A DNA stretch of 64,000 bases from JBBREP01 sp036501845 (lineage in GTDB: Bacteria; Actinomycetota; Acidimicrobiia; IMCC26256; PALSA-610). The position numbers and the translations under genes were made by a program. The DNA is taken from the NCBI GenBank assembly GCA_036501845.1, contig DASXZO010000010.1, forward strand, positions 37,492-101,491. Reading direction: 5' to 3'. Numbering within the stretch: position 1 is the stretch's first letter; every line of letters begins with the position of its first letter. Shown one piece after another: positions 16,891-25,718 of the stretch. A model generated the notes under the pieces. That model ran no database searches, was not told the DNA's origin, and saw only the letters and a list, made by a program, of their open reading frames with translations.

Positions 16891-18894
16891 GTGAGCGCGT
16901 TCGAGCATCTGCTGGCGCCGGGGCGGATCGGGACGCTCGCGTTGCGCAACCGCATCCTGATGGCACCGATGGGTGAAGAGTTGGCCGAGCTCGACGGCAC
17001 CGTGGGCGATCGGCAGCTCGCGTACGTGGAGGCGCGGGCCGCGGGTGGGGTTGCGCTCGTGTCGCTCGGGTCGGTGGCCATCGCCTGGCCGGCCGGCACC
17101 GCCAACGAGTGCCAGAACGGCATCTCCAGCGATCACTTCGAGGCCGGCATCCGCCGCCTCGCCGACACTGCACACGCCCAGGGCGCGGCGCTCGCCCTGC
17201 AGCTCACGCACATGGGCAAGGTCGCCCGCAACGACATCGTGGCCGGCCGGCCGATGCAGGTTCCGTCGCTCCCCGGTCGGCCCGGCTTCGACCCGCTGAT
17301 GGCGATGATCACGCCCGACGAGCTCGAGGCGTCGATTGCACCGATGCAGGCGCCCACGGCCAAGGTCGAGTTCCACGAGATGACCCACGACGACATCGCG
17401 CTCGTGGTGGCGCAGTTCGCCGACGCCACGGCGCGCGCCCAGGCCTGGGGCGTCGATGCCGTGGAGCTGCACGCCGGCCACGGCTATCTGATCGACGAGT
17501 TCCTCTCCCCCGCGTCGAACCACCGCACCGACGACTACGGCGGACCCGTCGAACAACGCGCCCGCTTCTTGCTCGAGGTGATCGCCGCGATCCGTGCCGA
17601 GGTCGGGCGCGACTACCCACTGTGGGCGCGCATCAACGGCCACGAGGTGTGCACCGAGGGCGGCGAGACACTCGACGACGCGCGCACGGTGGCGCGACTC
17701 GCCGCCGACGCGGGCCTCGACGCGATCCATGTGTCGGCCTACGGCGATCCCAACGTGGCAATCAGCTTCACCGAGTCGCACACACCTCACGAGCCCGGCC
17801 ATCTCGTGGCGCTGGCGCGCGCGGTGAAGGGTGCCGTCGACATCCCGGTGATCACAGTTGGCCGCATCGAAGCCGATGTTGGCGACGCGCTCATTGCCGA
17901 CGGCGCATGCGACTTCGTGGCCATGGGCCGCAAGCTGCTCGCCGACCCCGAGCTGCCGAACAAGCTGGCGAGCGGCGGCGGCGCCGACGACGTGCGACCG
18001 TGCCTCTACCACTACCGCTGCATCTCGAACATCTTCGTGCGCAAGGGCGTGCAATGCGTGTCGAACCCGATGGTCGGACGTGAGCGCGAGCTGTCTGTCA
18101 CACCCGCCGCCAACGCGCGCCGCGTCACGATCGTGGGCGGTGGGCCGGCCGGCATGGAAGCCGCACGCATCGCCGCGCTGCGGGGCCACCACGTGGTGTT
18201 GCACGAGCGCGACGGCGAGCTCGGTGGTCGCCTCCGTTTCGCGGCGCGCACCTACGAGCCCAACGCCGACTTGCTGCAATGGCTGATACGACAGGTCACG
18301 CAGCTCGACATCGACGTGCGTCTCGAGAGCGAGTTCGACGCGGGCGCGCTCACGGCGCTCGACACCGAGGTGTTGATCGACGCGACCGGCGGCAACTGGG
18401 CGAAGCCCACGATCGACGGCGCCCACCTCCCCCACGTGCGCGATCTCGACGCGTGCCGCGCGTGGGTGCTCGACGACGGCGCGCTGCCCGACGGTGACGT
18501 GGTGGTGATCGGCGGTGGCCGCGCGGGCTGCGGGCTCGCCGACCTCGCGCACCGCCAAGGTCATCCCACTACGGTGCTCGAGCCGTCGAACGTATTCGCG
18601 GTGCAGTTCGGGCTACCGGGGCGCTGGCGTTACGTGCACGACCTACGCACCCAAGGCGTGAGCCTCGTGCCCGACGCGACCGTCGACCGCATCGACGCAG
18701 ATGGCGTGCACTACACCGTGGCGGGCGACACGCACGCGATCGCGGCCGCGACCGTGATCACGGTCAACCGCGTCGATCCCACAGACCCGCTCGCAACGAA
18801 CGGCGTCGAAACGCACCGCATTGGCGACTGCACCGGGCCGCGCTGGCTCGAAGGCAGCCTGCTCGACGCCACATCACTCGCCGTCGCGTTGTGA
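16891..18894 (+). CDS. FadH/Old Yellow Enzyme-type NADH:flavin oxidoreductase (FMN, Fe-S, FAD)
   Basis: A 667-aa multidomain reductase of the 2,4-dienoyl-CoA reductase/trimethylamine dehydrogenase type. An N-terminal OYE TIM barrel (about 1-350) has NRILMAPMGEE and AGHGYLIDEFLSPASNHRTD. A linker follows that normally binds a 4Fe-4S cluster. The C-terminal part is a pair of Rossmann folds (VTIVGGGPAGMEAARIAALRG near residue 410; VVVIGGGRAGCGLADLAHRQG near 540). The cluster motif here is C371-x2-H374-x2-C377-x11-C389: the second Cys is replaced by His. GTG start with AGGA 9 bp upstream. Substrate unknown. Confidence 0.88.
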   Translation: MSAFEHLLAPGRIGTLALRNRILMAPMGEELAELDGTVGDRQLAYVEARAAGGVALVSLGSVAIAWPAGTANECQNGISSDHFEAGIRRLADTAHAQGAALALQLTHMGKVARNDIVAGRPMQVPSLPGRPGFDPLMAMITPDELEASIAPMQAPTAKVEFHEMTHDDIALVVAQFADATARAQAWGVDAVELHAGHGYLIDEFLSPASNHRTDDYGGPVEQRARFLLEVIAAIRAEVGRDYPLWARINGHEVCTEGGETLDDARTVARLAADAGLDAIHVSAYGDPNVAISFTESHTPHEPGHLVALARAVKGAVDIPVITVGRIEADVGDALIADGACDFVAMGRKLLADPELPNKLASGGGADDVRPCLYHYRCISNIFVRKGVQCVSNPMVGRERELSVTPAANARRVTIVGGGPAGMEAARIAALRGHHVVLHERDGELGGRLRFAARTYEPNADLLQWLIRQVTQLDIDVRLESEFDAGALTALDTEVLIDATGGNWAKPTIDGAHLPHVRDLDACRAWVLDDGALPDGDVVVIGGGRAGCGLADLAHRQGHPTTVLEPSNVFAVQFGLPGRWRYVHDLRTQGVSLVPDATVDRIDADGVHYTVAGDTHAIAAATVITVNRVDPTDPLATNGVETHRIGDCTGPRWLEGSLLDATSLAVAL

Positions 18895-18954
18895 CGCCCC
18901 CTACCCCATCGGTGGGAACGCGTCACAGCGCGACGCACGCGAGCGCAGAACGGC

Positions 18955-19149
18955 TTACTCGCCGCCCTTTTGGACGTAACTGCGGACGAACTCCTCGGCG
19001 TTCGCCTCGAGCACCGAATCGATCTCGTCCAGCAGATCGTCGAGCTCTTCTTTGATTTTTTCGCCCTGTTTGGCGGGGGCGGCCACCTCGTCGACGGTCT
19101 CTTCCCGCGCCTTCGGGGCCGGCTTCTGCTTACGTTCACGTTCAGGCAT
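18955..19149 (-). CDS. pup: Prokaryotic ubiquitin-like protein Pup
   Basis: A 64-aa intrinsically disordered tag. Its C-terminal Glu is joined to lysines of target proteins by PafA, which sends them to the ARC/Mpa-proteasome. The central helix-forming segment EELDDLLDEIDSVLEAN is the region that docks on the ATPase coiled coils, and the chain ends YVQKGGE. Because the last residue is already Glu rather than Gln, Dop deamidation is not needed before ligation. A near-perfect Shine-Dalgarno sequence (GGAGGAGGT) precedes the ATG. It lies downstream of dop on the same strand, separated by 155 bp. Confidence 0.95.
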   Translation of the reverse strand: MPERERKQKPAPKAREETVDEVAAPAKQGEKIKEELDDLLDEIDSVLEANAEEFVRSYVQKGGE

Positions 19150-19304
19150 CGCTGACCTCCTCCGTCGGCTCGTCGGTCCTCGTACTACTGGTAATTCGGA
19201 CCAGGGTGGGGGATGAGTTCAGATTTCCCGCACCACTGTGATGGAAACGTCGGTTGCGGACTCCGTGTTCCTGAGGTTGCTGAGATCTCTATCGGTCGGT
19301 TGGC

Positions 19305-20792
19305 CTAGGTCGAAAGGCGCTCGACCAGCTGCCTGGGGGTGGTGCACTCGGCAAAGAGTGCCTCTGTGTGCATTTTGCTACCACGCGTGGGTTCCATCAT
19401 GGGGATTCTTCGCAGCGGATCGGTGCCCACGTCGAGGATCACGCTGTCCCAGTTCGCGGCCACCACGGAGTCGGCCCAGCGTTCCAGCACCATGCCCCGG
19501 AAATACGCCCTGGTCGTGGCGGGTGGGGTGACCATCGCGTCGTCGACGGCGGCCTCGTCGAGGACCCGCTCGATCTTGCCGGCGCTCACGAGGCGCTCGT
19601 AGAGCGACCGGTCGCGGCGCACGTCGTGGTACTGGATGTCGAGCAGTTGCAGCTTGGCGTCGTCCCAGTCGAGCTTGTCGCGCTCGACGTAGGCGCTGAT
19701 GAGCGAGCGCTTGGTGACCCAGTCGAGCACGCCGTCGAGCCGGTTCGGATCGGTTTCGAGAGCGCCGAGCGTCGCCTCCCAGCGATCGAGGATCATGCCG
19801 CCGATCTCGTCACCGCCGCAGTGCTCGAGCCCGCGCTCCTCCGCGTACTTGCGCCCGGCCCGCAGGAACTCCCACTGCATCTCGAGCGCGGTGGCGGTGC
19901 TCCCGTCGGCGAGCGCCACCGCGGTGCGCAACGTGGGGTCGTGCGACACCTGGCGCATCGCCGGCACCGGCGTGGCGAGGGAAAGGTCGCGGTCGAGGAA
20001 ACCGTCCTCGATCATGCAGAGCACGATGGAGGTGGTGCCGACCTTCAGCAACGTCGACACTTCGCACAGGTTCGCGTCGCCGACGATCACGTGGAGACGG
20101 CGGTAGCGCTGCGGATCGGCGTGCGGCTCGTCGCGCGTGTTCACGATCGGGCGCTTCAAGGTGGTCTCGAGCCCTACCTCTTCCTCGAAGAAGTCGGCGC
20201 GCTGGCTGATCTGGTAATCACAGCGCTCGGCCCCGTTCTCGGCGCCGACCTTGCCCGCGCCGCACACGATCTGGCGGCTGACGAACCACGGGATGAGGTT
20301 GCGCACGAGCGAGCCGAACGGCACGGCCCGGTCGACGAGATAGTTCTCGTGGCAGCCGTAGCTGTTGCCCTTGCCGTCGGAGTTGTTCTTGTAGACGACG
20401 ATCTCCTGCTCGGGTGGCAGCAGGCGGCGGGCCGCGGCCATCGAGCGGGCGAGGATGCGCTCCCCGGCCTTGTCGTAGAGCACGGCCTGCACCGCGTCGG
20501 ACGTCTCGGGCGAGGAGTACTCGGGGTGCGCGTGGTCGACGTAGTAGCGAGCGCCGTTGGTGAGCACTGCGTTCACGAGGTGCGTCTCGATGTCGGGCGG
20601 CTGCGCGCCGTCTCGGGCATAGCCGCGCGCGTCGCGTCCGGGCTGTTCGTCGTCGAAGTCCCAGCCGATGCGGCGCTGGTCGACGAACCCGTTGATCAAC
20701 AGGCTCGACGCAAGCACAGGGTTCGGGTCAGGCGCGCCACGCAGCACGACCCCGTACTCCGTCTCGATGCCGCAGATCTTCGGTATCGCCAC
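19305..20792 (-). CDS. dop: Depupylase/deamidase Dop
   Basis: Glutamine synthetase-fold enzyme that removes Pup from conjugates, 495 aa. It starts PKICGIETEYGVVL with the metal/ATP-binding Glu pair. The next segment, GAPDPNPVLASSLLINGF, is the Dop-loop that distinguishes Dop from the ligase PafA. ARYYVDHAHPEYSSPE and KNNSDGKGNSYGCHENYL complete the active-site strands. Since Pup here ends in Glu, Dop would act only as a depupylase. No pafA is present in the window. Confidence 0.93.
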   Translation of the reverse strand: MAIPKICGIETEYGVVLRGAPDPNPVLASSLLINGFVDQRRIGWDFDDEQPGRDARGYARDGAQPPDIETHLVNAVLTNGARYYVDHAHPEYSSPETSDAVQAVLYDKAGERILARSMAAARRLLPPEQEIVVYKNNSDGKGNSYGCHENYLVDRAVPFGSLVRNLIPWFVSRQIVCGAGKVGAENGAERCDYQISQRADFFEEEVGLETTLKRPIVNTRDEPHADPQRYRRLHVIVGDANLCEVSTLLKVGTTSIVLCMIEDGFLDRDLSLATPVPAMRQVSHDPTLRTAVALADGSTATALEMQWEFLRAGRKYAEERGLEHCGGDEIGGMILDRWEATLGALETDPNRLDGVLDWVTKRSLISAYVERDKLDWDDAKLQLLDIQYHDVRRDRSLYERLVSAGKIERVLDEAAVDDAMVTPPATTRAYFRGMVLERWADSVVAANWDSVILDVGTDPLRRIPMMEPTRGSKMHTEALFAECTTPRQLVERLST

Positions 20793-20801
20793 GGCTGGAG
20801 G

Positions 20802-22628
20802 TTATGCGGGCGAAACCGCACCGGCGTTCGTGCCATGCGAGAGCCACTGCCACATGGCAAGACCGCCTCGATGGTCGGCACAAGCGGTAGCCGGAGGGAT
20901 TGCGACGCTCACCGCGTCGCTATGGGCATGCGCGTAGTCACGCCACACAGCGTCGGCGCGGGCCGTAGCCGCGTCCGGCGTCGAGCCGGTCGGACCACAA
21001 CCCGCGATGAGTACCACGTGCTTCACGTCGCCCGGTAGCTGTTTCCGAAAGGCGTCGAGCTGCGCTAGCGCGTCGTTGCGCCAGTCGCTCGACCCGACCT
21101 TGACGCGCCGACCGTGCACCGTCCGGTCTTGCACGTCGGCAGCCTCGATCGTGATGGCAAGTACCTGCGGTTTGTATTCCCGCGCGACCCCGGCGAGCAG
21201 CCCGACCGAGAACTTGCACGGCTGTCGGTGACCAGCGTCGCTCCCGCGCGCCAATGCCGACGTCACGCCGCAGTTGACCATCGACGCGGCAACGCCGTAG
21301 GTCGGAAGGTCCTTGTACGGACGCGCAGCGTTGTTGAGCGTCGCGGCCTCGTCGCCACCCACGACCAGCAGCCGTGTCGATCCCGACGGCGCATCGCGCC
21401 CGAGCTGGTTGTACTGATCCAGGTACTCAGTGAGCAAGGAGCTCGACTTCGGTGCAGACGCCGTGAGCGACACCGCAGCGAACAGCGCGAGCGCGACGCC
21501 GCCTGCAATCACCACCCACGGCCAGGCACGGTCGGGTGGTGCGCGACGGATCGGCTGCTCGATGAATCGCCAAGAGACGTAGGCAACGAACAGGATGACC
21601 ACGATCCGCACCAAGAAGAGTGGCCTTCCGGACAGATGCGTGCGCGAAGGATCGAGGATCGTGATCAACGGAACCGAGTACAAGTACACGCCGTACGAGA
21701 TGACGCCGAGCGCGACGAGTGGCCGCCAGGCGAGCGCACGACGGACCCGGCTCTCCGGCTGGGTCGCGGCAACCAGCAACGTCGCCGCCGCCACGGCGAA
21801 GAGCAGCAATCCGCCGTGGTACAAGGCAGAACTGCCTGTGGTCCACGTGGCAAAGGCCCAGAGAACGAGCCCGAGGGCAATGTATGCAGCAACGTCGATG
21901 GCGTGTGTCGCAACCGCGCCCAACGGTCGGTCGATCAGCGTGAGCCCGATGGCGAGCGTGGCACCGACAAGCAACGCAAGCACGCGCGTATCCGACGAGT
22001 AGTAGGCGTGGTCGTCGAGGGGTGCGAAGACGTGCGCCGTCCAGACCGCGACCGCGATCGCGGCGCCGCCAACCGCGAAGCACATCATCCTCGTCGGGCG
22101 TCGCCACACAACGAGTGCGAGGCCGAGCACGACGGGCCACACGAGATACCACTGCTCCTCGATGGCGAGCGACCACGTCGGGCTCAGCACCGAGGCCGGG
22201 TGCGACATCACGTGCCAATTCTGAAAGTAGAAGAGCGCCGGCACGATGGCCTGCTTGATCTGCCAGCGCTCCGACGCGGTCGCCCAGAAGCGTGCGTAGG
22301 CCGCCGCCAGCCCGATCGTGAGCAGCAGGGCTGGAAGCAAGCGGCGAGCGCGTCGCCTCCAGAAGCTGCCCAGCGCGATCCGACCGGTCGAACGCCGCTC
22401 CGCCAGCAGCAGCGAAGTGATCAAGTAGCCGGACAGCGCGAAGAACAGGTCGACACCGAGAAATCCGCCCCGACCCAGCTTCGTCGATGCGGGCCCGTGT
22501 TCGTGGTAGAGGAGAACGGCAGACACCGCGAGCGCGCGCAGTCCGTCGAGCGCTGGCTCGTACCGCACGCGGCCGAGACCGCGCGCGTCGACAGCTCCCT
22601 CCGGCGCGACTCCGCCGCTCCGCTCCAC
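20802..22628 (-). CDS. Acyltransferase 3 (OafA/YrhL) family membrane protein with C-terminal SGNH-like domain
   Basis: About 608 aa. An N-terminal ten-helix acyltransferase 3 domain includes YEPALDGLRALAVSAVLLYH (catalytic-type His) and GFLGVDLFFALSGYLIT. Next come SPTWSLAIEEQWYLVWPV and, near the end of the domain, SWRFIEQPIRR. After a last membrane helix an extracytoplasmic segment starting RLLVVGGDEAA resembles SGNH/GDSL hydrolases. Such proteins O-acetylate cell-surface sugars. GTG 22628 has GGGAG 8 bp upstream and is chosen over TTG 22643. The gene sits between arc and dop with only 10 bp to dop, so it may be co-transcribed, though it has no known link to pupylation. Confidence 0.85.
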   Translation of the reverse strand: MERSGGVAPEGAVDARGLGRVRYEPALDGLRALAVSAVLLYHEHGPASTKLGRGGFLGVDLFFALSGYLITSLLLAERRSTGRIALGSFWRRRARRLLPALLLTIGLAAAYARFWATASERWQIKQAIVPALFYFQNWHVMSHPASVLSPTWSLAIEEQWYLVWPVVLGLALVVWRRPTRMMCFAVGGAAIAVAVWTAHVFAPLDDHAYYSSDTRVLALLVGATLAIGLTLIDRPLGAVATHAIDVAAYIALGLVLWAFATWTTGSSALYHGGLLLFAVAAATLLVAATQPESRVRRALAWRPLVALGVISYGVYLYSVPLITILDPSRTHLSGRPLFLVRIVVILFVAYVSWRFIEQPIRRAPPDRAWPWVVIAGGVALALFAAVSLTASAPKSSSLLTEYLDQYNQLGRDAPSGSTRLLVVGGDEAATLNNAARPYKDLPTYGVAASMVNCGVTSALARGSDAGHRQPCKFSVGLLAGVAREYKPQVLAITIEAADVQDRTVHGRRVKVGSSDWRNDALAQLDAFRKQLPGDVKHVVLIAGCGPTGSTPDAATARADAVWRDYAHAHSDAVSVAIPPATACADHRGGLAMWQWLSHGTNAGAVSPA

Positions 22629-22690
22629 CGCCTGGACTCCCAAAGTCCGCTCACGGTCGCGCGAGCGGCCGCGGGATTACAAGTGTGGGC

Positions 22691-24445
22691 TCACAGGTAC
22701 TGGCCGGTGGTGACCTTTTCGATCTGGCGGCCGCCGCGGTGCTCGTCGTCCTTGGCCACGATCGTGCGCACGTAGACGATCCGCTCGCCCTTCTTGCCCG
22801 AGATCTTGGCCCAGTCGTCGGGGTTGGTGGTGTTGGGCAGGTCTTCGTGCTCGCGGAACTCCTGCTTGATCGAGTCGAGCAGGTCCTGGGTGCAGATCCC
22901 TCGGGCTCCGCCGGCGATCGTGCGCTTGATCGAGAGCTTCTTGGCCCGGCGCACGATGTTCTCGATCATGGCGCCCGACGAGAAGTCCTTGAAGAACAGG
23001 ATCTCCTTGTCGCCGTTCTGGTACGTGACCTCGAGGAACTTGTTGTCGTCTCCGGTCTCGTACATCGCGTCGACGGCGTCGTCGATCATCATCTTCACCG
23101 CGGCCGGCGAATCGTTGCGCGTCTTCTTCAGCTCGTCGGCGGCCACCGGGAGCCCCGGCGTGAGGTACTGACCGAAGATCTGGCGCGCCGACGTGGCGTC
23201 GGGCCGTTCGATCTTGATCTTCACGTCGAGCCGGCCGGGGCGCAGGATCGCAGGGTCGATGAGGTCCTCGCGGTTCGACGCGCCGATCACGATCACGTTG
23301 CGCAACGCCTCGACACCGTCGATCTCGGCGAGCAGTTGCGGCACGATCGTGCTCTCGATGTCGGAGCTGATGCCGGTGCCGCGGGTGCGGAACAGCGAGT
23401 CCATCTCGTCGAAGAAGACGATGACGGGGTTGCCTTCTTCGCTCTTCTCGCGCGCCCGCTCGAAGATCAGGCGGATCTGGCGCTCGGTCTCGCCCACGTA
23501 CTTGTTGAGCAGCTCAGGGCCCTTCACGTTGATGAAGTAGCTGCGAGCCTTGTCGTTGCCGGTCTTTTCGGCCACGCGCTTGGCGAGCGAGTTCGCGACT
23601 GCCTTGGCGATCAGCGTCTTGCCGCAACCGGGCGGGCCGTAGAGCAGGATGCCCTTCGGCGGATCGAGCTCGTGCTCGTGGAACAGGTCGCCGTAGAGGT
23701 ACGGCAACTCGATGGCGTCCTTGATCTGTTCGATCTGGTCGTCGAGCCCGCCGACGTCGTCGTAGCTGACGTCGGGCACCTCCTCGAGCACCAGTTCCTC
23801 GACCTCGGGCCGGGGCACCTTCTCGACCAACAGGCCCGAGCGTGCGTCCATCAGCACGTGGTCGCCGGCGCGCAGCGTCACGCCTTCGAGCGCCGAACCG
23901 ATCTCGGCCACCCGCTCCTCGTCGGCCCGGCCGACGATCAGGGCGCGCTGGCCGTCCTCCATCAGCTCCTTGAAGGTGACGACCTCGCCGTGGCGTTCGC
24001 CGGGGCGGGCCAGCACGACGTTGAGCGACTCGTTGAGCACGACCTCGTCGCCGCACGACATCTCCTCGGAGGAGATCTCGGGGTGGATGCTTACCCGCAT
24101 CTTGCGACCGGCACTGAACACGTCGACGGTGCCATCGTCGTTCGAGCCGAGGAACGTGCCGTAGGCGTTGGGCGGCATCGTGAGCTTCTCGACCTCTTCA
24201 CGGAGCGCGCCGATGTGCTCGCGCGCCTCGCGCAGAGTGGCCGAGAGCTTCTCGTTCTGCGACATGGCCTGCTGGAGCTGGCCCTTGGTCTCGAGCAAGC
24301 GCTCCTCGAGGGTGCGGACGCGCTTGGGCGCATCCTGGAGGCGGCGCCGCAGCACCAGCACCTCTTCCTCAAGGTTGGAGACCTCGAGGCGCAGCTCCGC
24401 GAGCGCCGCCTGATCGGCCGCTGCCCGCTCGTCGTCGCTCGCCAT
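22691..24445 (-). CDS. arc: Proteasome-associated AAA+ ATPase ARC/Mpa
   Basis: Hexameric unfoldase that recognises Pup-tagged proteins and feeds them to the 20S proteasome. It has 584 aa. An N-terminal coiled coil (about 5-90) binds Pup, followed by tandem OB folds (about 91-220). The AAA domain has Walker A GPPGCGKT (270-277), Walker B VIVFFDEMD and arginine-finger segment LRPGRLD. The chain ends GQYL, the C-terminal motif that opens the proteasome gate. The ATG is preceded by AGGAGGTG. The QYL end implies that a 20S core is encoded elsewhere in this genome. Confidence 0.96.
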   Translation of the reverse strand: MASDDERAAADQAALAELRLEVSNLEEEVLVLRRRLQDAPKRVRTLEERLLETKGQLQQAMSQNEKLSATLREAREHIGALREEVEKLTMPPNAYGTFLGSNDDGTVDVFSAGRKMRVSIHPEISSEEMSCGDEVVLNESLNVVLARPGERHGEVVTFKELMEDGQRALIVGRADEERVAEIGSALEGVTLRAGDHVLMDARSGLLVEKVPRPEVEELVLEEVPDVSYDDVGGLDDQIEQIKDAIELPYLYGDLFHEHELDPPKGILLYGPPGCGKTLIAKAVANSLAKRVAEKTGNDKARSYFINVKGPELLNKYVGETERQIRLIFERAREKSEEGNPVIVFFDEMDSLFRTRGTGISSDIESTIVPQLLAEIDGVEALRNVIVIGASNREDLIDPAILRPGRLDVKIKIERPDATSARQIFGQYLTPGLPVAADELKKTRNDSPAAVKMMIDDAVDAMYETGDDNKFLEVTYQNGDKEILFFKDFSSGAMIENIVRRAKKLSIKRTIAGGARGICTQDLLDSIKQEFREHEDLPNTTNPDDWAKISGKKGERIVYVRTIVAKDDEHRGGRQIEKVTTGQYL

Positions 24446-24567
24446 ACGACACCTCCTCAACGCTCGGCGCGTGGCCTGGCTCGTCCGCCTGGCGACCATA
24501 CTCTCGGTTCAGGTACCCCAAGTGGCATCCGATACCGTGGCAGGAGCCAGGGAGGCCCTACCCTCAT

Positions 24568-24600
24568 CGGTCCCCCACCCCAGCGACTTTGGGGTTACCG
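24568..24600 (+). other. Inverted repeat in ferredoxin upstream region
   Basis: ACCCCA (24577-24582) pairs with TGGGGT (24590-24595), and the flanking CGGT (24568-24571) pairs with ACCG (24597-24600). This forms an imperfect two-part stem about 40 bp before the ferredoxin ATG. It could be an operator or an mRNA leader hairpin; nothing more specific is visible. Confidence 0.35.
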
Positions 24601-24641
24601 ACGGGGAAAGACGTACGCGAGCAGAAGCGAGGATCAACGTC

Positions 24642-24878
24642 ATGAAGGTCTGGATCGACCAGGATCTCTGCACTGGCGACGGCCTGTGTGAGGAGATCGC
24701 GCCCGACGTCTTCACGCTCCTCGACGACGGCCTCGCCTACGTGAAGGAAGGCGACAAGGTCTTCTCGAACCCCGGTGGTGCCGAGGGGCTCGCCAACATT
24801 CCCGACGGCCAGCTCGACGCGGTGATCGAGTCCGCCGAGGAGTGCCCCGGCGAGTGCATCTTCATCGAAGCTGAATAG
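24642..24878 (+). CDS. Small ferredoxin (3Fe-4S type)
   Basis: A 78-aa acidic ferredoxin beginning KVWIDQDLCTGDGLCEEIAP. The Cys pattern is C-x5-C near the N-terminus and ECPGECIFIE at the end. This is the arrangement of actinobacterial 3Fe-4S (or Asp-liganded) ferredoxins that donate electrons to cytochromes P450 or flavoproteins. An open frame extends 57 codons upstream, but the ATG places the family N-terminus correctly. It is divergent from arc and convergent with the serine protease, whose stop adjoins its own stop. Confidence 0.85.
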   Translation: MKVWIDQDLCTGDGLCEEIAPDVFTLLDDGLAYVKEGDKVFSNPGGAEGLANIPDGQLDAVIESAEECPGECIFIEAE

Positions 24879-25718
24879 CTACAGCGACACGCACGCCCCG
24901 GTGGACACGGGCGTGAAATCCGCGGGCGGGCTGTCGATCTTCGCGAGTTCGACCGCGCTGAGCGCGTAGGCCACCGGTCGTCCCGCGGGATCGATCGCGA
25001 AGGCCACGCCCACGACGCGCCCACTGGTGTTGACGATCGGCGCACCCGAGTCGCCCGGCGCGAGCCGCGCCGCGAGTTCGAGGATCCGCCGCGTGCCCGG
25101 CGCGGTGTGGCCGTAGATGTCGCGTCCCGCGGCGTCGAGGATGCCCGACGCCACGAGCCGCGCGGCAGCGATGCGCAGGCTGCCGCCCTCGGGATGACCG
25201 AACACCGCAAGATCGGTCGGCGCGTGCGGCGCCGCCAGCGCGAGCGATGGCAGCCCTGCGGAGTCGCCGTTGTCCACGCGCAGCAGCGCGAGATCGAGCA
25301 CAGGATCGAAGCGCACCACAGTGGCCCGTAGTTCATGGCCTCCGTGATCGACCACCATCGTGTCGCGTTCGCCCGCCACCACGTGCGCGTCGGTGATCAC
25401 GTAGCCGGGATGCACCACAAAGCCACTCCCCTGCTGGATCTCCTGGCACGCCGTTCCGGTCACCCGCACGACCGAGTTGGCAAGCTCGCGTTGCCGTGCT
25501 GCGCTCAACGGCACCGCCAGCGGCGGCGGACCGAGATCGGGTGCCGGACCGGAGACGGTCGGTGATTGCGCGATGAGCTGCGGCCGATCGGCGTGCGAGT
25601 CGGCCACCGCGACGACAACGGCCACCGCGGTGCCGGCGACGAGGAACCACACGACCAGCGCAACCCGCAGGGCTCCGTGGCGCGGCGGCCGATCGGGCGG
25701 GACCGGCTCGCCGATCAC
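24879..25718 (-). CDS. Membrane-anchored trypsin-like serine protease
   Basis: 279 aa. One N-terminal membrane helix (about 17-39, LRVALVVWFLVAGTAVAVVV) is followed by a proline-rich linker and an S1-type protease domain. The catalytic triad is visible: His in VITDAHVVAG, Asp in LDLALLRVD, and Ser in APGDSGAPIVN. The layout resembles MarP/HtrA-like periplasmic proteases, but no PDZ domain is present. The GTG start overlaps the trmI stop (GTGA), so translation is coupled to the tRNA-modification genes. Substrate unknown. Confidence 0.85.
   Translation of the reverse strand: MIGEPVPPDRPPRHGALRVALVVWFLVAGTAVAVVVAVADSHADRPQLIAQSPTVSGPAPDLGPPPLAVPLSAARQRELANSVVRVTGTACQEIQQGSGFVVHPGYVITDAHVVAGERDTMVVDHGGHELRATVVRFDPVLDLALLRVDNGDSAGLPSLALAAPHAPTDLAVFGHPEGGSLRIAAARLVASGILDAAGRDIYGHTAPGTRRILELAARLAPGDSGAPIVNTSGRVVGVAFAIDPAGRPVAYALSAVELAKIDSPPADFTPVSTGACVSL

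Noticed and set aside
22487..24691. 734-codon plus-strand frame opposite arc
   Set aside because: Antisense to a perfectly conserved ARC/Mpa ATPase; no family signature and Leu/Val/Asp/His skew of a shadow frame.
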